From Lycorma delicatula (lineage: Eukaryota; Arthropoda; Insecta; Hemiptera; Fulgoridae), in NCBI RefSeq assembly GCF_047948215.1, contig NC_134455.1, positions 160,624,575 through 160,688,574 on the forward strand: a stretch of 64,000 nucleotides of DNA, read 5' to 3'. Each line of letters opens with the position of its first letter. Positions within the stretch are counted from its first letter, which is position 1. Both the position numbers and the translations under genes were made by a program. Shown in pieces: positions 1 through 10,499 of the stretch. Below the pieces are notes generated by a model. It was not told where the DNA came from. It ran no database searches and saw only the letters and a list, made by a program, of their open reading frames with translations.

Positions 1-1432
1 CTAAATTGGTACCAGACATAGGTATGGAGAAATTTCTAAGCGCACTGTAATATACTCAACAGCGTCTAATGTTTCCTTAAAACAAAAATGCAACTTACGG
101 ATTCTGCAGGATACAGTAATATTAATTAATAATTTACATAAAACTGAAACAAAATTAACCGTGCTAAAAAACAACTTATAATGATGTTATAAATTAAATT
201 TCACATTTTACTACCATCCGCTTCAAAATCTATTTTGAAATTATTATACCAGATATAAGGTCGAATTATGCGATAAGTTGCGCTATTCTCCTTTCCTCCG
301 AAAATCATTTTGGTTTCGATGAAAAAATTATCAGATATGGTAAGTCACTTCATGCTGTCTAGGGAGTTCCACGATAAGTTGATTGATATAAACCGTGCCT
401 TCTTCGTCCGCTTCTGGTCTAAACGGACGCCTCCTAGAAAATAAATCCAATTGTACAGTTTCTTAAAACAGGGCGATAAGCTCCGATTTCAAAGTCAATC
501 GGTCACGAATGGAATTCATGTGTATCTACTCTGCCCAGTATCGAGTATTCTGAGAAGTTATGTACCCCGAAAGATAAAAACAAGCTCATCCGTTCAAATG
601 CACAGACAAGTGTTAAAAACTTCCTGATTAAGGGTATCTAATTAACACTGAAAGTAATAGATACATTTTCCCTTATCGAGTGTCCTTAATAAACGAGCAA
701 CAGTGAATAATTTTAAATTCATTAATACATAAATATATATTAAATTAAATTCGTTAAATTTTAATAGGTCAGAATGTGCAGACATGACTGATGAGAAATA
801 TCGTGACTGTTGAGCTGTCACGACATAATAAATGTAATTATTAAACAACGGTCAATACTCATTATTAAATAATGGGTCACAGCCCAGCACTCTTGCTGGG
901 CTGATCCCCGTGCTGACTAAAGCTGCTTCTTGACACAGTTGGGTACGTCGGCAAAAGATTTTTTCATCTTTGCAGGTATAATGATTTCGCATACAATTTT
1001 CCGCCGATGCAGCTATATTTCTTATAATTTGAAACGTAATAACTTAACGAGGGATCTGATCAAATATTAAAGATCATCTTCAGAATACAGGAATAAACGT
1101 TTTACGAAACTACTTACTTAGTAAGTAATTTTATGTAGTACGAAAATGAATGGCCAAAGATGAGGTTCATCTTTTTGACCAAATATGAGGTCAAAACTAC
1201 AGTACTCATTTCTCTGCTGCTTCCGCTGCTGCGGAGGATGGGAAGTTTCCGTTGCCAAGCGGCTACAGCTGCTGACTTGATATACGATCTCTTTTCCACT
1301 TTGCCTAGGTCGAATGACGCAACTGAACACAGGTGCTGAGGTTTGTGAATTATGGACAGTACTCAGAGGTCGCACAAAATTGACCATTTAGCATTTTTTC
1401 TAATTTTAGCAAGTACACACCTACTTCAGCAA

Positions 1433-1433
<1 letters not shown>

Positions 1434-1466
<33 letters not shown>
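1434..1466. repeat. (CA)n microsatellite
   Basis: About 16 uninterrupted AC units in AT-rich flanking DNA. Confidence 0.95.
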
Positions 1467-1468
<2 letters not shown>

Positions 1469-4161
1469 TTTCACATGGAGAGTCGCCGCTGTGTGAAATC
1501 ATAAGACGTTTTCAACTAAGAATATTGCAGATTTTACGGGATTAAGTCTTTTTATTTATTTCATTAAAATGCACCCTCACCGAATATACTGAAAAAGCGG
1601 GTTCTCAGAGATACACCGACGAAACAGTCCATTTTGAATAAATTCTGGGGGAAATAAATAAAACGTTTATTTTATTAATATTCAGTTTGGGTGTTGTTCT
1701 TTATAATCTTCACCCCAGCTAACAATGATTAACGGCCGGCCGTAAGTAGACGTTTAAGATCTTTGACGTTTAAGATCTCTCATTATTTGTGATTTTGAAT
1801 CATTTAACTGATATTAAAATTAATAATTTTAAGATATCTTAATTTTTAATCGTAACTTATTAATCGTATTAAATTGCCGGTTATTAAACAGAATAACTTA
1901 ATTTCTCCAAACGTCTTATTTTGGGTAGACATTTTAAATTGAGAGAAGTAAGAACAAAGTCAATAATAAATAATACACAGTGATAAATTACTGTACACAA
2001 CGCAGTATAGTTTGCACATAGTGTAAAAAAACGCAAAAAAATGGTTTGTAAAATCGACAATATTTATGTTATTTCAATAAATACAGAAGGTATGTATAAT
2101 TATCTTATTTTAAGCCCTATGTACAGAATGCATATTTGACGACTTGTTTGTCTGAGGGGAAGTAACGAACAAGACCGTTTAATTTTATATATAGTTTTTA
2201 TATTGTATTGTCGACCTATAATTGTAATCAATGCAAAAATTTCTATAATGTTCGTACCAACATTTTTTTTGCTGGGTGGAGTTAAAAATATTTGTATTTG
2301 TAGACCTTCTCTTTCTATCGCTAATGAGTTTCAGATTGATCGATCCTTTTCTTCCGAATCGCTACAGCATGTTGTGCAATTTTACAACATTTGTGAAAAA
2401 AGGTGGAACACAATAAAAGTATGTTGAGCTTTTATCGTATCGAACGTGCTACTAATAACAACGTGATACGGCGCCCTGGCTAAATTCGTTCACATACTCC
2501 ATTCTTTTAGTACACTCACGAGCTTGAAAGATTAAACTACCTTACATTTTATATTCTCTTTAATACTGTACGAATGTACTGAATATTGTTGGCCGGAGGG
2601 CCAACAATCTTCAGATTGTGTCGATATTGATAGTTTTCATAAATATAATAAAGCAATTACGATTCATTATTTATAAGCGATTCATTATTGCTAAATTATA
2701 AATTATAGCTATTAGAGTGCAGCAATAATCATTAATCGACTCGTTAATGTAGTAACAATAGCTTTAATTCAATGCAAACATCATACTGAAACGTAATTTA
2801 TTATTGACACTTAAAACATTAATCAATAGAACTGTACGTACACATTCCTAAAGTAATTGAGGAGGTAAACTAGAAACATTCTTTATTGTGATAGACATTT
2901 TAGTCGACGGCAGAATATACTTCACTGGATATCTAATTTTTATTTTTGTTTTAGTCAATAATCTATCATCATGCTTAAAATAAAATGACAATATGAGCGT
3001 AAAATAATTTAATAAATGAGTAATAAATATTTACATTACGTTGAGCAAGATTTCATTGAAAAAATGTATCGGTAGATTATTGTAAAATTCAATAATTGCG
3101 ACCAAAAATCGATTATGTTTTTCGATATTGAAAATTCTGTTAAATGTTCTGAAATCCAAAACTAGTTTTTCTTGTACGAGTTTCAGTATTAGATCACAAA
3201 CAGTACACCGATACTAGTTTTCAAGGCCGTGTGATAAAATTGCGTGAACCTGAACGAGAATAAAACATCGGCACTTAAAGTATTTTACTGCTGATATTTT
3301 TACATTATTTCGTCTTTATATTTACTTTTTTTTTAATATGCTAGCCCCTTTCCATTTATTGTTACTCAGAAAGAAAGCTACTCGTCTACCAACGAATGCA
3401 TTGTATTTTAAATAATTGATTTATTACAGACTTCCTAACCTCCCACATCCTCTCACAGAAGCTCATTGATTAATAACTGATTAAACAATTAAAATAGACG
3501 TAATATTAGTAAACATTTTTAATTTTACACTAAAAATGTTTACTGGCAACTATTAATATTCTGTGGCCGAAAAAGTTTTTTAATTTCTTGAGGGAATATT
3601 CGAAAATCAAGGAGTATACAAAAATACAATCTGCCGGAAATCTTTACTGGGTTTTCGAGTGTCACCCGAAGTCTCGCATGTTCGTCGTTACGAAGTTTAC
3701 CGTCACGGTGCGGTGTTTAAAATTTTTTTCCTCGATTTCTAGGTTGAACGATGTCCAATAGTAATCATTTTTATATTTTTGCCCAGATGGTTTCTTTTCA
3801 CCCAATTACAAGCTATGAAAATTGGTAAATGGAAAGATCACACGAGTTCACTATTTTAGGAATACTAATTTCGGTTAAAGTAAATAAGTAGATTATATTT
3901 TAATTAAATTAAAAAATAAATAAACTCGAATTAAAAATCCGATGTGGACACCACATAACTTTCCTGTACGCCTATTTAATTACATATACACATTTTTTTA
4001 GAATGAGAAGTACATAAAATTCTATTTCATTAACGTCTGATATTTTTTCATATTTTTTATTTTTTTTATTGTTATTATTGAATTATTATTTATTGTAATT
4101 TTTTTAACAATAAGGGGTTAATAAATTATTAATGAATCAATATATTTAAATTTAAAAAAAA

Positions 4162-4603
4162 GGAGATGAAGTCTGATTCGAACCGATGTGCCTTCCCCTT
4201 GTAAGATCCAAATATTTCATTAATTAAAATTTAATTTGGCTATAACTCTGGAACCAATGAAAATAAGTACCACTTATGATAAATGGTTAAAAAGCTCTCA
4301 ATGAGGGCTTATTACTGCAGTTAATAAAATGTCGGACACTTTTGGTTAAGTCGATTGCAATCAAAAAGGGAGGTACATAAGGTGTTACAACAGTTATAAA
4401 TCCAAAATTTCAACATCCTACGGCTAATCGTTTTTGAGTTATGCGAGATATATTCGTGCATATGTACGTACTGACGTCACGCCGAAACCAGTCAAAATGG
4501 ATTCAGGACTAGTCGAAATGGATATTTCCGTTGAAATCTAAAAATCAAAATTTTTCGCGATCACAATATTTCCTTTACTTCGTATAAGGAAGTAAAAACA
4601 TAC
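4162..4603 (-). repeat. Dispersed repeat with tRNA-like B box, SINE-like
   Basis: The minus strand near 4172-4186 reads GGTTCGAATCAGACT, close to an RNA polymerase III B box (GGTTCGANNCC). I see no clear A box at the expected distance. The other end, 4574-4596, is a short inverted repeat with 8-bp arms TTTACTTC/GAAGTAAA and a 7-nt loop. The interior is AT-rich with no coding potential. I read this as a SINE- or MITE-type repeat. The boundaries are uncertain because only one copy is present in the window. Confidence 0.35.
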
Positions 4604-4772
4604 TGATCTTTTTTTTTAAATAAATTTATTAATCAACTCATTTTTAAGTTAAAACTTTAGAAGTCGATGAAAAAATTAAAACTACTGCCAACATGTTACT
4701 AGCCCTAAATTTGACGCATAAATGTAAGTAGAAATCGAAATTTAAAGAAACTAATAGCATTATACTTAACCC

Positions 4773-4919
4773 GTGAGTGAGTGAGTGAGTGAGTTCGTGA
4801 GTTTGAGTGAGTTGGGGGGCGAGTGTGTGACTTAGTGAGGGAATGTGTGTATGTGTGTGTGTGTGTGTGGAGAGAAAGACTGAGCGAGTAAGTTACTTCA
4901 CAGGATATGCGCGCGCGCG
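4773..4919. repeat. Cluster of (GTGA)n, (GT)n and (GC)n simple repeats
   Basis: GTGA units run at 4773-4794, GT units at about 4843-4869, and a short GCGCGCGCG tract sits near 4911. The alternating purine-pyrimidine tracts could favour Z-DNA. No function is evident. Confidence 0.85.
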
Positions 4920-6170
4920 TTTCCTAATAAATTAATGTAAACTGTTAGTCTCTTGCATGCATTTAATGTCTTTTGATACATTATTAAGAAAATTCCTTAA
5001 CAAATCTTATTCTTTCACAAATAAAATGTATCTTATTTGTGAAGAAATAAAAATGTACTTCCTCAAAATGTTTATTAAATGTTATTATAATGTTCTTTAA
5101 AATCTTCAATGTTTTAATAATTAATTTAGATTTTATAATATTTCGTTTTATAAACTAAATTGAATACATTTTCATGCCATTCATTAATTCATATACTTCA
5201 AAAGTAATTCTACAAATTTTATTGTATTTCGTTATCTTATGAAAGTAAAAAATTTAATTGAAGCATCTTATTTTCCTATTTATTACCCGTTCATATCATC
5301 AGTAGCATGTTTAGTCGAAAATCATTATAAAAATTTACCTGCTCGGCCAAAATGATTCGGAATTATATAACGTCCGCGGGCGGAATTCGGATACGCTCTG
5401 TAATTTAATCAACATGTAGCTACTTCATGAATAAATAACAAGATTTACGACGATGCAGCGCCCAAATAACACAAGTTTATCAACTTAAAAAATAATGCCT
5501 TTAAATTACACCCGAAAAGAAATCTATATCTACTAGTTTATATGTAAAACAAAATTAACATATTTTAGTTCTACATCGAATTTGAATATTAATATTACTT
5601 TGAATGACAGCTTAAGCACTCTAGTAATCCTATTATATCCCTTCCAGTTTTCAAATGGAGGTTATGTGAACATAATTTTTGTTTACGGATTTTGTAATAA
5701 AGATGCATTAGATTATTATTATTTATTTTTTTATTTACTTAATTTTTTTATTTATTTTATTTTTTGAAATTTTAGGGGCATCGACTGCTATGGTCATTAG
5801 CTCCTTCCACGTCAAATAAGAATAAAAGAAAAACACATACTTTTCTCTCCAAGTTAAAAACACGAGCATTATCGTCAGTAGACTTGTCTTGTCAATAGAG
5901 ATGCTCTAATAGGATTTGATAAACACAAAATGGCAAGGGTGTAAATGGTCCTTGCCGCATAAAAAAAGAAAACCATTTCTTACGAAACGTTGTCAAATAA
6001 TAAAATCTACATCAAATAAACAATGTTCAAATCGCCATTACAAAATATTAAAAAAAACACTAATATAAAAATAATGTTAAACAAATAACGACAAGGATTT
6101 AAAGGGCCCTTCTTCATATTCATATTTAAAGGAAATTCTTCATATCATATATTCAATCTCTTCTGAAATT

Positions 6171-7611
6171 CTAACGCCTTGGTGTTCCTTTAGGCCATCC
6201 TTTTTTGCTTCTTTTTTCCATCTTCCTAAAGGCCTCGATAACGATATCCATGGTATCTGAGGCCTCGAAGGTGGAGTCTTCAGATCCTCCGCCGCAAGTT
6301 TCGGAGGATCTCCTGCTACCGGCGTTGCATGACACCGGCTTCGATGGCGCGGTCAGAAGTATATCACAATCAAGACGGGATGTACTCACCGCTAGAATGT
6401 GTGGGGCGTCCGAAGTTCTCGCCCTGTCGGCTAAAGGGTTCCGTGCTTTCAGGGTCACCGTTGTTGGTGTTTTAAAGTCTTCCTTTTCCAATTTCATCAC
6501 TTCTGGTTTCGCAGATACCTCGATCGGGATTTTTCCTTCCTGCAATTTTACTTTAGATGTAGTCGGCTCAGTCTTTCTCTCAATTACTACTTCTTTTGGA
6601 TTAACATAAGTGCTAATTGTAGGCTCAAATTCAGGCTTTACGGAGCTTTTTTCAATGGAACTTCTGCTTTCTTCTGCAACGGCTTTAGACTATATCCTCT
6701 TGACGGTCGACTAATAGCATATCTTGTGATTTTAAAGAAGCTGTAGGAGCTGCAGGAGCGGCCGCAACTTGCGCATATGAAGCTATCTTTGGCGTTCTGC
6801 CAAGCACAATTTTCCTTGCGTCAAAGTAGCTGACTTTCTGTACCGTTTTGATCTCTTGAACAGCTACTTCCTGTTTATAAATAGTAAAATTCCTAGACCT
6901 TGCAGAACGGTGTCCATGACAGTTGTCAGAAAGGAGGATCCCTGCATTGGTTATCTGGATGTAATGGTTCACCACATACACAAACCTTTTCCTTATACGG
7001 CCACCGTGTGTACGGATCTCTAATAATCAAAGTAACGCAAAGGTGTTGGGATAAACTGGGAACTTCAGTTTACTGAAAGTTAACGCATGTGACGCAGAGG
7101 GTTAAACGTCTCCGTTGCGACGCCATGTTTAAGCGACAGCACGCAAAACACCCTGTTCCTGAAGTTCATCTACAACCTCCTCTTCTGTGCAGTTTAACAA
7201 ATCCCTGCACACGACAACGCTCTTTGAAGAGTTTAAAGTACTATGGTGAGCTACCTCAATGTCCATAACTCCGATCTTTTTGGCTTTTTATAATCGCAAC
7301 GATTGAATGTGGTTAACAGTTTCCAAAAAAACGTCCAACTGCAGTTTTTCTTGTCTCTTTAACCATCCTCCAGCAGCGACCTTTCGAAAAATCGCTGTTT
7401 TTCTTCTTTATAATTAATATACAAGTACTGAACCACTATTCTTCGGTCTAAACTTACAAGTTTCCTTCTTCCTTTCCAAATCTATTATCTCTTCTTTATC
7501 ACTAAATTCTACACTCTTCCTTCTCTTAGCATGCGAAGACAAAGGGTCTCCAGGACGAGGATTTTTACGTGGACCCTCTGCCACGGAAGACTTGGATGAA
7601 AAATTGTCCAT
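6171..7611 (-). pseudogene. LINE ORF1 (gag-like) remnant, copy 1
   Basis: ORF1 proteins of this type bind the element RNA. The ATG at 7611 is the chosen start because it follows the 5'-UTR repeat. In order the remnant shows: a basic, charged N-terminus; an RRM-like region near 7280-7140 with the motif NSSKSVVVCRDLLNCTEEE; zinc-knuckle traces near 6930; the typical post-knuckle motif KVSYFDARKIVLG (about 6840-6800); and a C-terminus KKGWPKGTPRR ending at the stop 6171-6173. Several frameshifts and stops separate these blocks, so it cannot make a full protein. The same C-terminus appears in copy 2 and the RRM block in copy 3. The assignment to an I/Jockey-type ORF1 is from these motifs; the exact clade is inference. 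Confidence 0.65.
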
Positions 7612-7779
7612 AATCCTATAATACGGCAGTTATGATGTCACAAGTTGCGGGCGGAGAGACTGTTGGGCGTGCCCCGGATCATTGATCCTGCCTGGGTTCC
7701 CCAGTCAGCCGTCTCCCACAAATTTAACCCGAGCCGGAGAGTCAGGTAGTTTCTGACCCATGACACCGACATCCCTGGG

Positions 7780-8106
7780 CTCGCAAGTAGCATCCCAATC
7801 CCGAAGGAGGAAGACACCCGCCTTGTGACGTTACCGGTCGCCAAACCACACCCTCCGTTCCGAGCCCTGAGGGGCTTTACCGGAGGTCGTCTTTAGACCA
7901 TCTAACCGTTATATCTCACAGTCATCAGCTAGGCCTCGGTCGGGATGCCACCGATGTAAATGCCTCGGCAGACATTTGCATCAGTAAAATACAAATCAAA
8001 TTTCGCCTTCACTTAGGTCTCAAACGGACATCTTCACATCCAACCTAACATGATTCCCTCAAACTAACTGACCGAAAACACGGAAGCGCGAACCCCGCGC
8101 CTAGTC
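7780..8106 (-). repeat. 5'-UTR-like repeat with conserved hairpin, copy 1
   Basis: This GC-richer block lies directly upstream of the minus-strand ORF1. It aligns by eye over about 270-330 bp with 27177-27450 (minus) and, in opposite orientation, 14078-14400 (plus). Shared landmarks in order are CTAGGCGCGGGG, the hairpin, TCCGGTAAAGCC and GGAACGGAGGG. The hairpin here has arms 7950-7962 and 7973-7985 and a 10-nt loop. Its position suggests a LINE 5' UTR. Confidence 0.6.
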
Positions 8107-8835
8107 CAGATTTGAGAGCATCGTTCGTGACTGTGAATGCCACAGAAAACGAAGAAGTTTAAAGTTAAATCAGTGCTACATTCATACCGATCCAAATTAT
8201 GTTTACGCAACATAGAAATTCAGACCTTCGACCAATTTAGGTCACATAACAAGGGAAACGTAACTTCATTCCGGTCCGCGCAGGAATCGGGGATAAATCC
8301 CGCACCCCCACCCGGTCACATCATGGAGTCTAGCGCGGCATTTCCAAGTTACAACCTGGACCGCCACCGGTGGAACGAAGCCACGCCGCCTGTCGCACGG
8401 GCTACCATACCTCGGCAGCGGCTCGTAAAGGCTCCGATGCCAATACCCATGCGACAATCTCTGCCAAGAAACGAAGTGACCGACTTGCGCTGGACGGCGC
8501 AAGACTTCAGTAGAACATGCTGACAGCAGCTCACCCTCGACCCGGCTCCACAACAGAGAAGAAAGATGAGCACTCCCTATCCACACTCCACCCAGCGTCG
8601 ACAAAAGAGATTACGGTCATGCCTCCCGCCCCCGCTGCTAACAGCAAAACCGAGGAGCACAACCGCAACCAGATAGCTCGAGACCGCCAATCCCGTACTC
8701 CACAGGAAGCTCCTGCGCAAGACCATCTCCCCGTTGGCCGGCATAAGTGAATGTACTGAAGTACCATGGCGTTGCCCGCCCCGGACGTGTGCGTAGATGT
8801 TATTGCATGAATGTGAGATTGGATTTATCTGAGGC
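8107..8835. other. Unassigned GC-rich stretch
   Basis: An open frame at 8137-8523 (plus) and several overlapping frames on both strands arise from GC-rich composition. None resembles a protein I know and none has the codon regularity of the LINE ORFs nearby. It lies between the 5'-UTR repeat of copy 1 and the tail of copy 2, so it is most likely LINE untranslated sequence or an older insertion. I cannot say which. Confidence 0.4.
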
Positions 8836-9960
8836 ATTATTATTATTATTATTATTATTACTTTTTTTTAAGTGTTTGAAGTTGACTGCTATGGCCATTA
8901 GCCCCTTCCACATCAAAAAAAAAAAAAAAAAAAATAGTAGACTTAAATTTTTACATTTCACATGAAACTAAACACTGTTAATTCTTTAATCAAGAATTAA
9001 AACACTCAAATAAATACAGAAATACAATCACGAGAAAGCTTGATTCTTGAACATATTGTTTTGGTTTACCTCCTAGGCTTTCCTTTCGGCCATCCTTTCT
9101 TACATATTTTTTCCATTCTCCTTACGGCTTCTACTTCTGATGACAATGTGTCTGAAGCTTCGGACATGGCATCTTCCTCCCTTTCAGATACTAGTGACGT
9201 TCTGCGGCTAACATCAGGTGATGACAACTTTTACGGAGCGGTTAACATGGCAGTTATTGAACCTGAACTTGATTCGATCCCCAACGGTATACTTTCTGCG
9301 GCTGAAGTGCTTGATTCAATCTCAAAAGGTATACTTGGGAAGGATGAAATATTCACCCTTTCCTTAAGTGTCCTCTGGGCTTTTGGAAGTTCCATAGGTG
9401 CGGGTTCTATAGCGCTTATGTCCGGTGCTTTCTCTGTTGTTAGTTGCACCTCCATAACAGTAATGTTCGACGTTTTCTCTACCCTTGCCACATCCTACTT
9501 CTTATGACTGATCGAAGTGATGTTTTTGGAATTGTCAGATGTTTCCTTATCTTCACGTACAACATCAGTTGGAAGTGTCATCGTCCTGGGTTTTGCAGCT
9601 TCTATTCGCTGAAAAGATTCAGTCCTAGAGTCCGTCTGTAAATGAGTCTTCACAGGTTTAATTGCTTCTTTCGCTGACTAGATTCAATCTTGGGGTCAAT
9701 GATTTTCTCTATCATAGTCGCAAGACTTGGTGCAAGCGTAGTAAGCAACTGCATCACGATAACGTTAGATGACGAAGGTGAAAATGCTGCTTCTGCTTAA
9801 GCCGTTGTCGGTCGAGGTGTTCAATTGCTAAAAATTTTCCTCGCTTCAGGACAGCTTACCTTTTGCAGCATTTTAACCTCCTAAATGGCTGTTTACAATT
9901 TATACACATATGGGAGTTTCTTGATCGGCAGTTGTGGTGCTCTTTGCAGTTAATGCAAAC
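8836..9960 (-). mobile_element. I/Jockey-like LINE, ORF1-only copy 2 (5' lost)
   Basis: The minus strand carries the C-terminal half of ORF1 (from about 9958 to 9066), a 3' UTR of only about 190 bp, the same block of some 40 bp before the tail as copy 1, and a clean (TAA)n tail at 8860-8836. Again no ORF2 is present between the ORF1 stop and the 3' tail. The 5' side is cut off where the plus-strand R1-clade LINE begins near 9960. Confidence 0.6.
9066..9958 (-). pseudogene. LINE ORF1 C-terminal remnant, copy 2
   Basis: At the 5' side (about 9955-9890) the minus strand shows two CCHC-type knuckle traces, CINCKEHHNC and CINCK, followed near 9860 by KVSCPEARK, the same post-knuckle motif as in copy 1. 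The middle is Ser/Thr/Glu-rich. The protein ends KKGWPKGKPRR with stop at 9066-9068, differing from copy 1 at one residue of that motif. Frameshifts occur after the knuckles. The RRM half and N-terminus are missing, replaced by the neighbouring LINE. It is non-functional. Confidence 0.6.
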
Positions 9961-9989
9961 TGGAGGATCTTTTCACAGTTCTCTTTCAT

Positions 9990-10499
9990 GTGGTTGAGGA
10001 AGCTCCTTGTCATAATATATGACATCGAGCGAAATCTCTCCGATGACGAAGTTCTGTCTCTCATTCGGGAGCAGAATACTGATTTGGACGAGGCCTCGTT
10101 CAAAGAGCAGTGCAGGCTAGTCTTTAAGACTGGAAAGCGTGATGCCTCTCGGTATCACGGAGTAATTGAATTACGTGCTGGTTTCCACCAGAAGTTTTTG
10201 TCCGAGGGTAGAGTCTTCGTTGATTTTGCCTCTTGTCGCGTCAAGGAATACCTTGACGTGCAGAGTGTTTCAAATGTTGTAGGTTTGGCCACAGGGCCAT
10301 GTTTTGTAAGTATGCGTCGGTCTGCGCCCATTGTGGTCATCAGGGCCACAAGCGTGTCGATTGTCCGCAAAAGAAAGAGGCTCCGACTTGCGTTAACTGC
10401 AAGCGGTTACGTAAGAATCATAGGTACTCCATCAACAGTAGGGAGTGTGGCAGTTATTTAAGAGCGGTTGAGGTCTACTTCAATTCGCTCGATGGTTAG
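9990..10499 (+). pseudogene. R1-clade ORF1 (gag), N-terminally truncated
   Basis: The retained part begins near LVIIYDIERNLSDDEVLSLI, the RRM-like region that copies A and C also carry (RPRMILYDVPSSLTEDQLL). It then reaches three zinc knuckles. The first is damaged by a frameshift near 10275-10300. The second reads CAHCGHQGHKRVDC and the third starts CVNCKRLRKNH. The frame closes with TAG at 10497-10499. This stop overlaps the ORF2 ATG at 10492, giving the 8-nt overlap ATGGTTAG. ORF1 protein would coat the element RNA. About 350 N-terminal residues present in copy C are absent here. Confidence 0.7.

Larger units (their letters stand above)
1..5715. other. AT-rich intergenic DNA, no gene recognised
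   Basis: No reading frame here gives a protein I recognise. The short open frames (for example 1118-1387 minus, 2203-2427 plus, 5582-5767 plus) are low-complexity or random-looking and lack homologous copies elsewhere in the window. The sequence holds simple repeats, two small perfect hairpins (10-bp arms at 880-889/894-903 and about 2585-2594/2598-2607) and one dispersed repeat at 4162-4603, listed separately. A 17-bp direct duplication lies near 1748-1780. No promoter or splice structure could be argued from sequence alone. Confidence 0.7.
5716..8110 (-). mobile_element. I/Jockey-like LINE, ORF1-only copy 1
   Basis: Read on the minus strand, this stretch has a 5'-UTR-like repeat (8106-7780), a degenerate ORF1 gag (7611-6171), about 400 bp of 3' UTR, and an A-rich/(TAA)-like tail near 5775-5716. 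Just before the tail, at about 5774-5815, is a block of some 40 bp (core GGCTAATGACCATAGCAGTC with variants) that recurs at the same relative place in copy 2 near 8885-8925. No ORF2 lies between the ORF1 stop and the tail. TAA-repeat tails are known from I-type elements. The 5' boundary is approximate and I found no target-site duplication. Confidence 0.6.

Noticed and set aside
1118..1387. Minus-strand frame of 89 codons
   Set aside because: No homology recognised and no start or splice context to support it.
8137..8523. 128-codon open frame as a host gene
   Set aside because: Overlapping open frames exist on both strands, as expected of GC-rich sequence, and the peptide has no recognisable domain.
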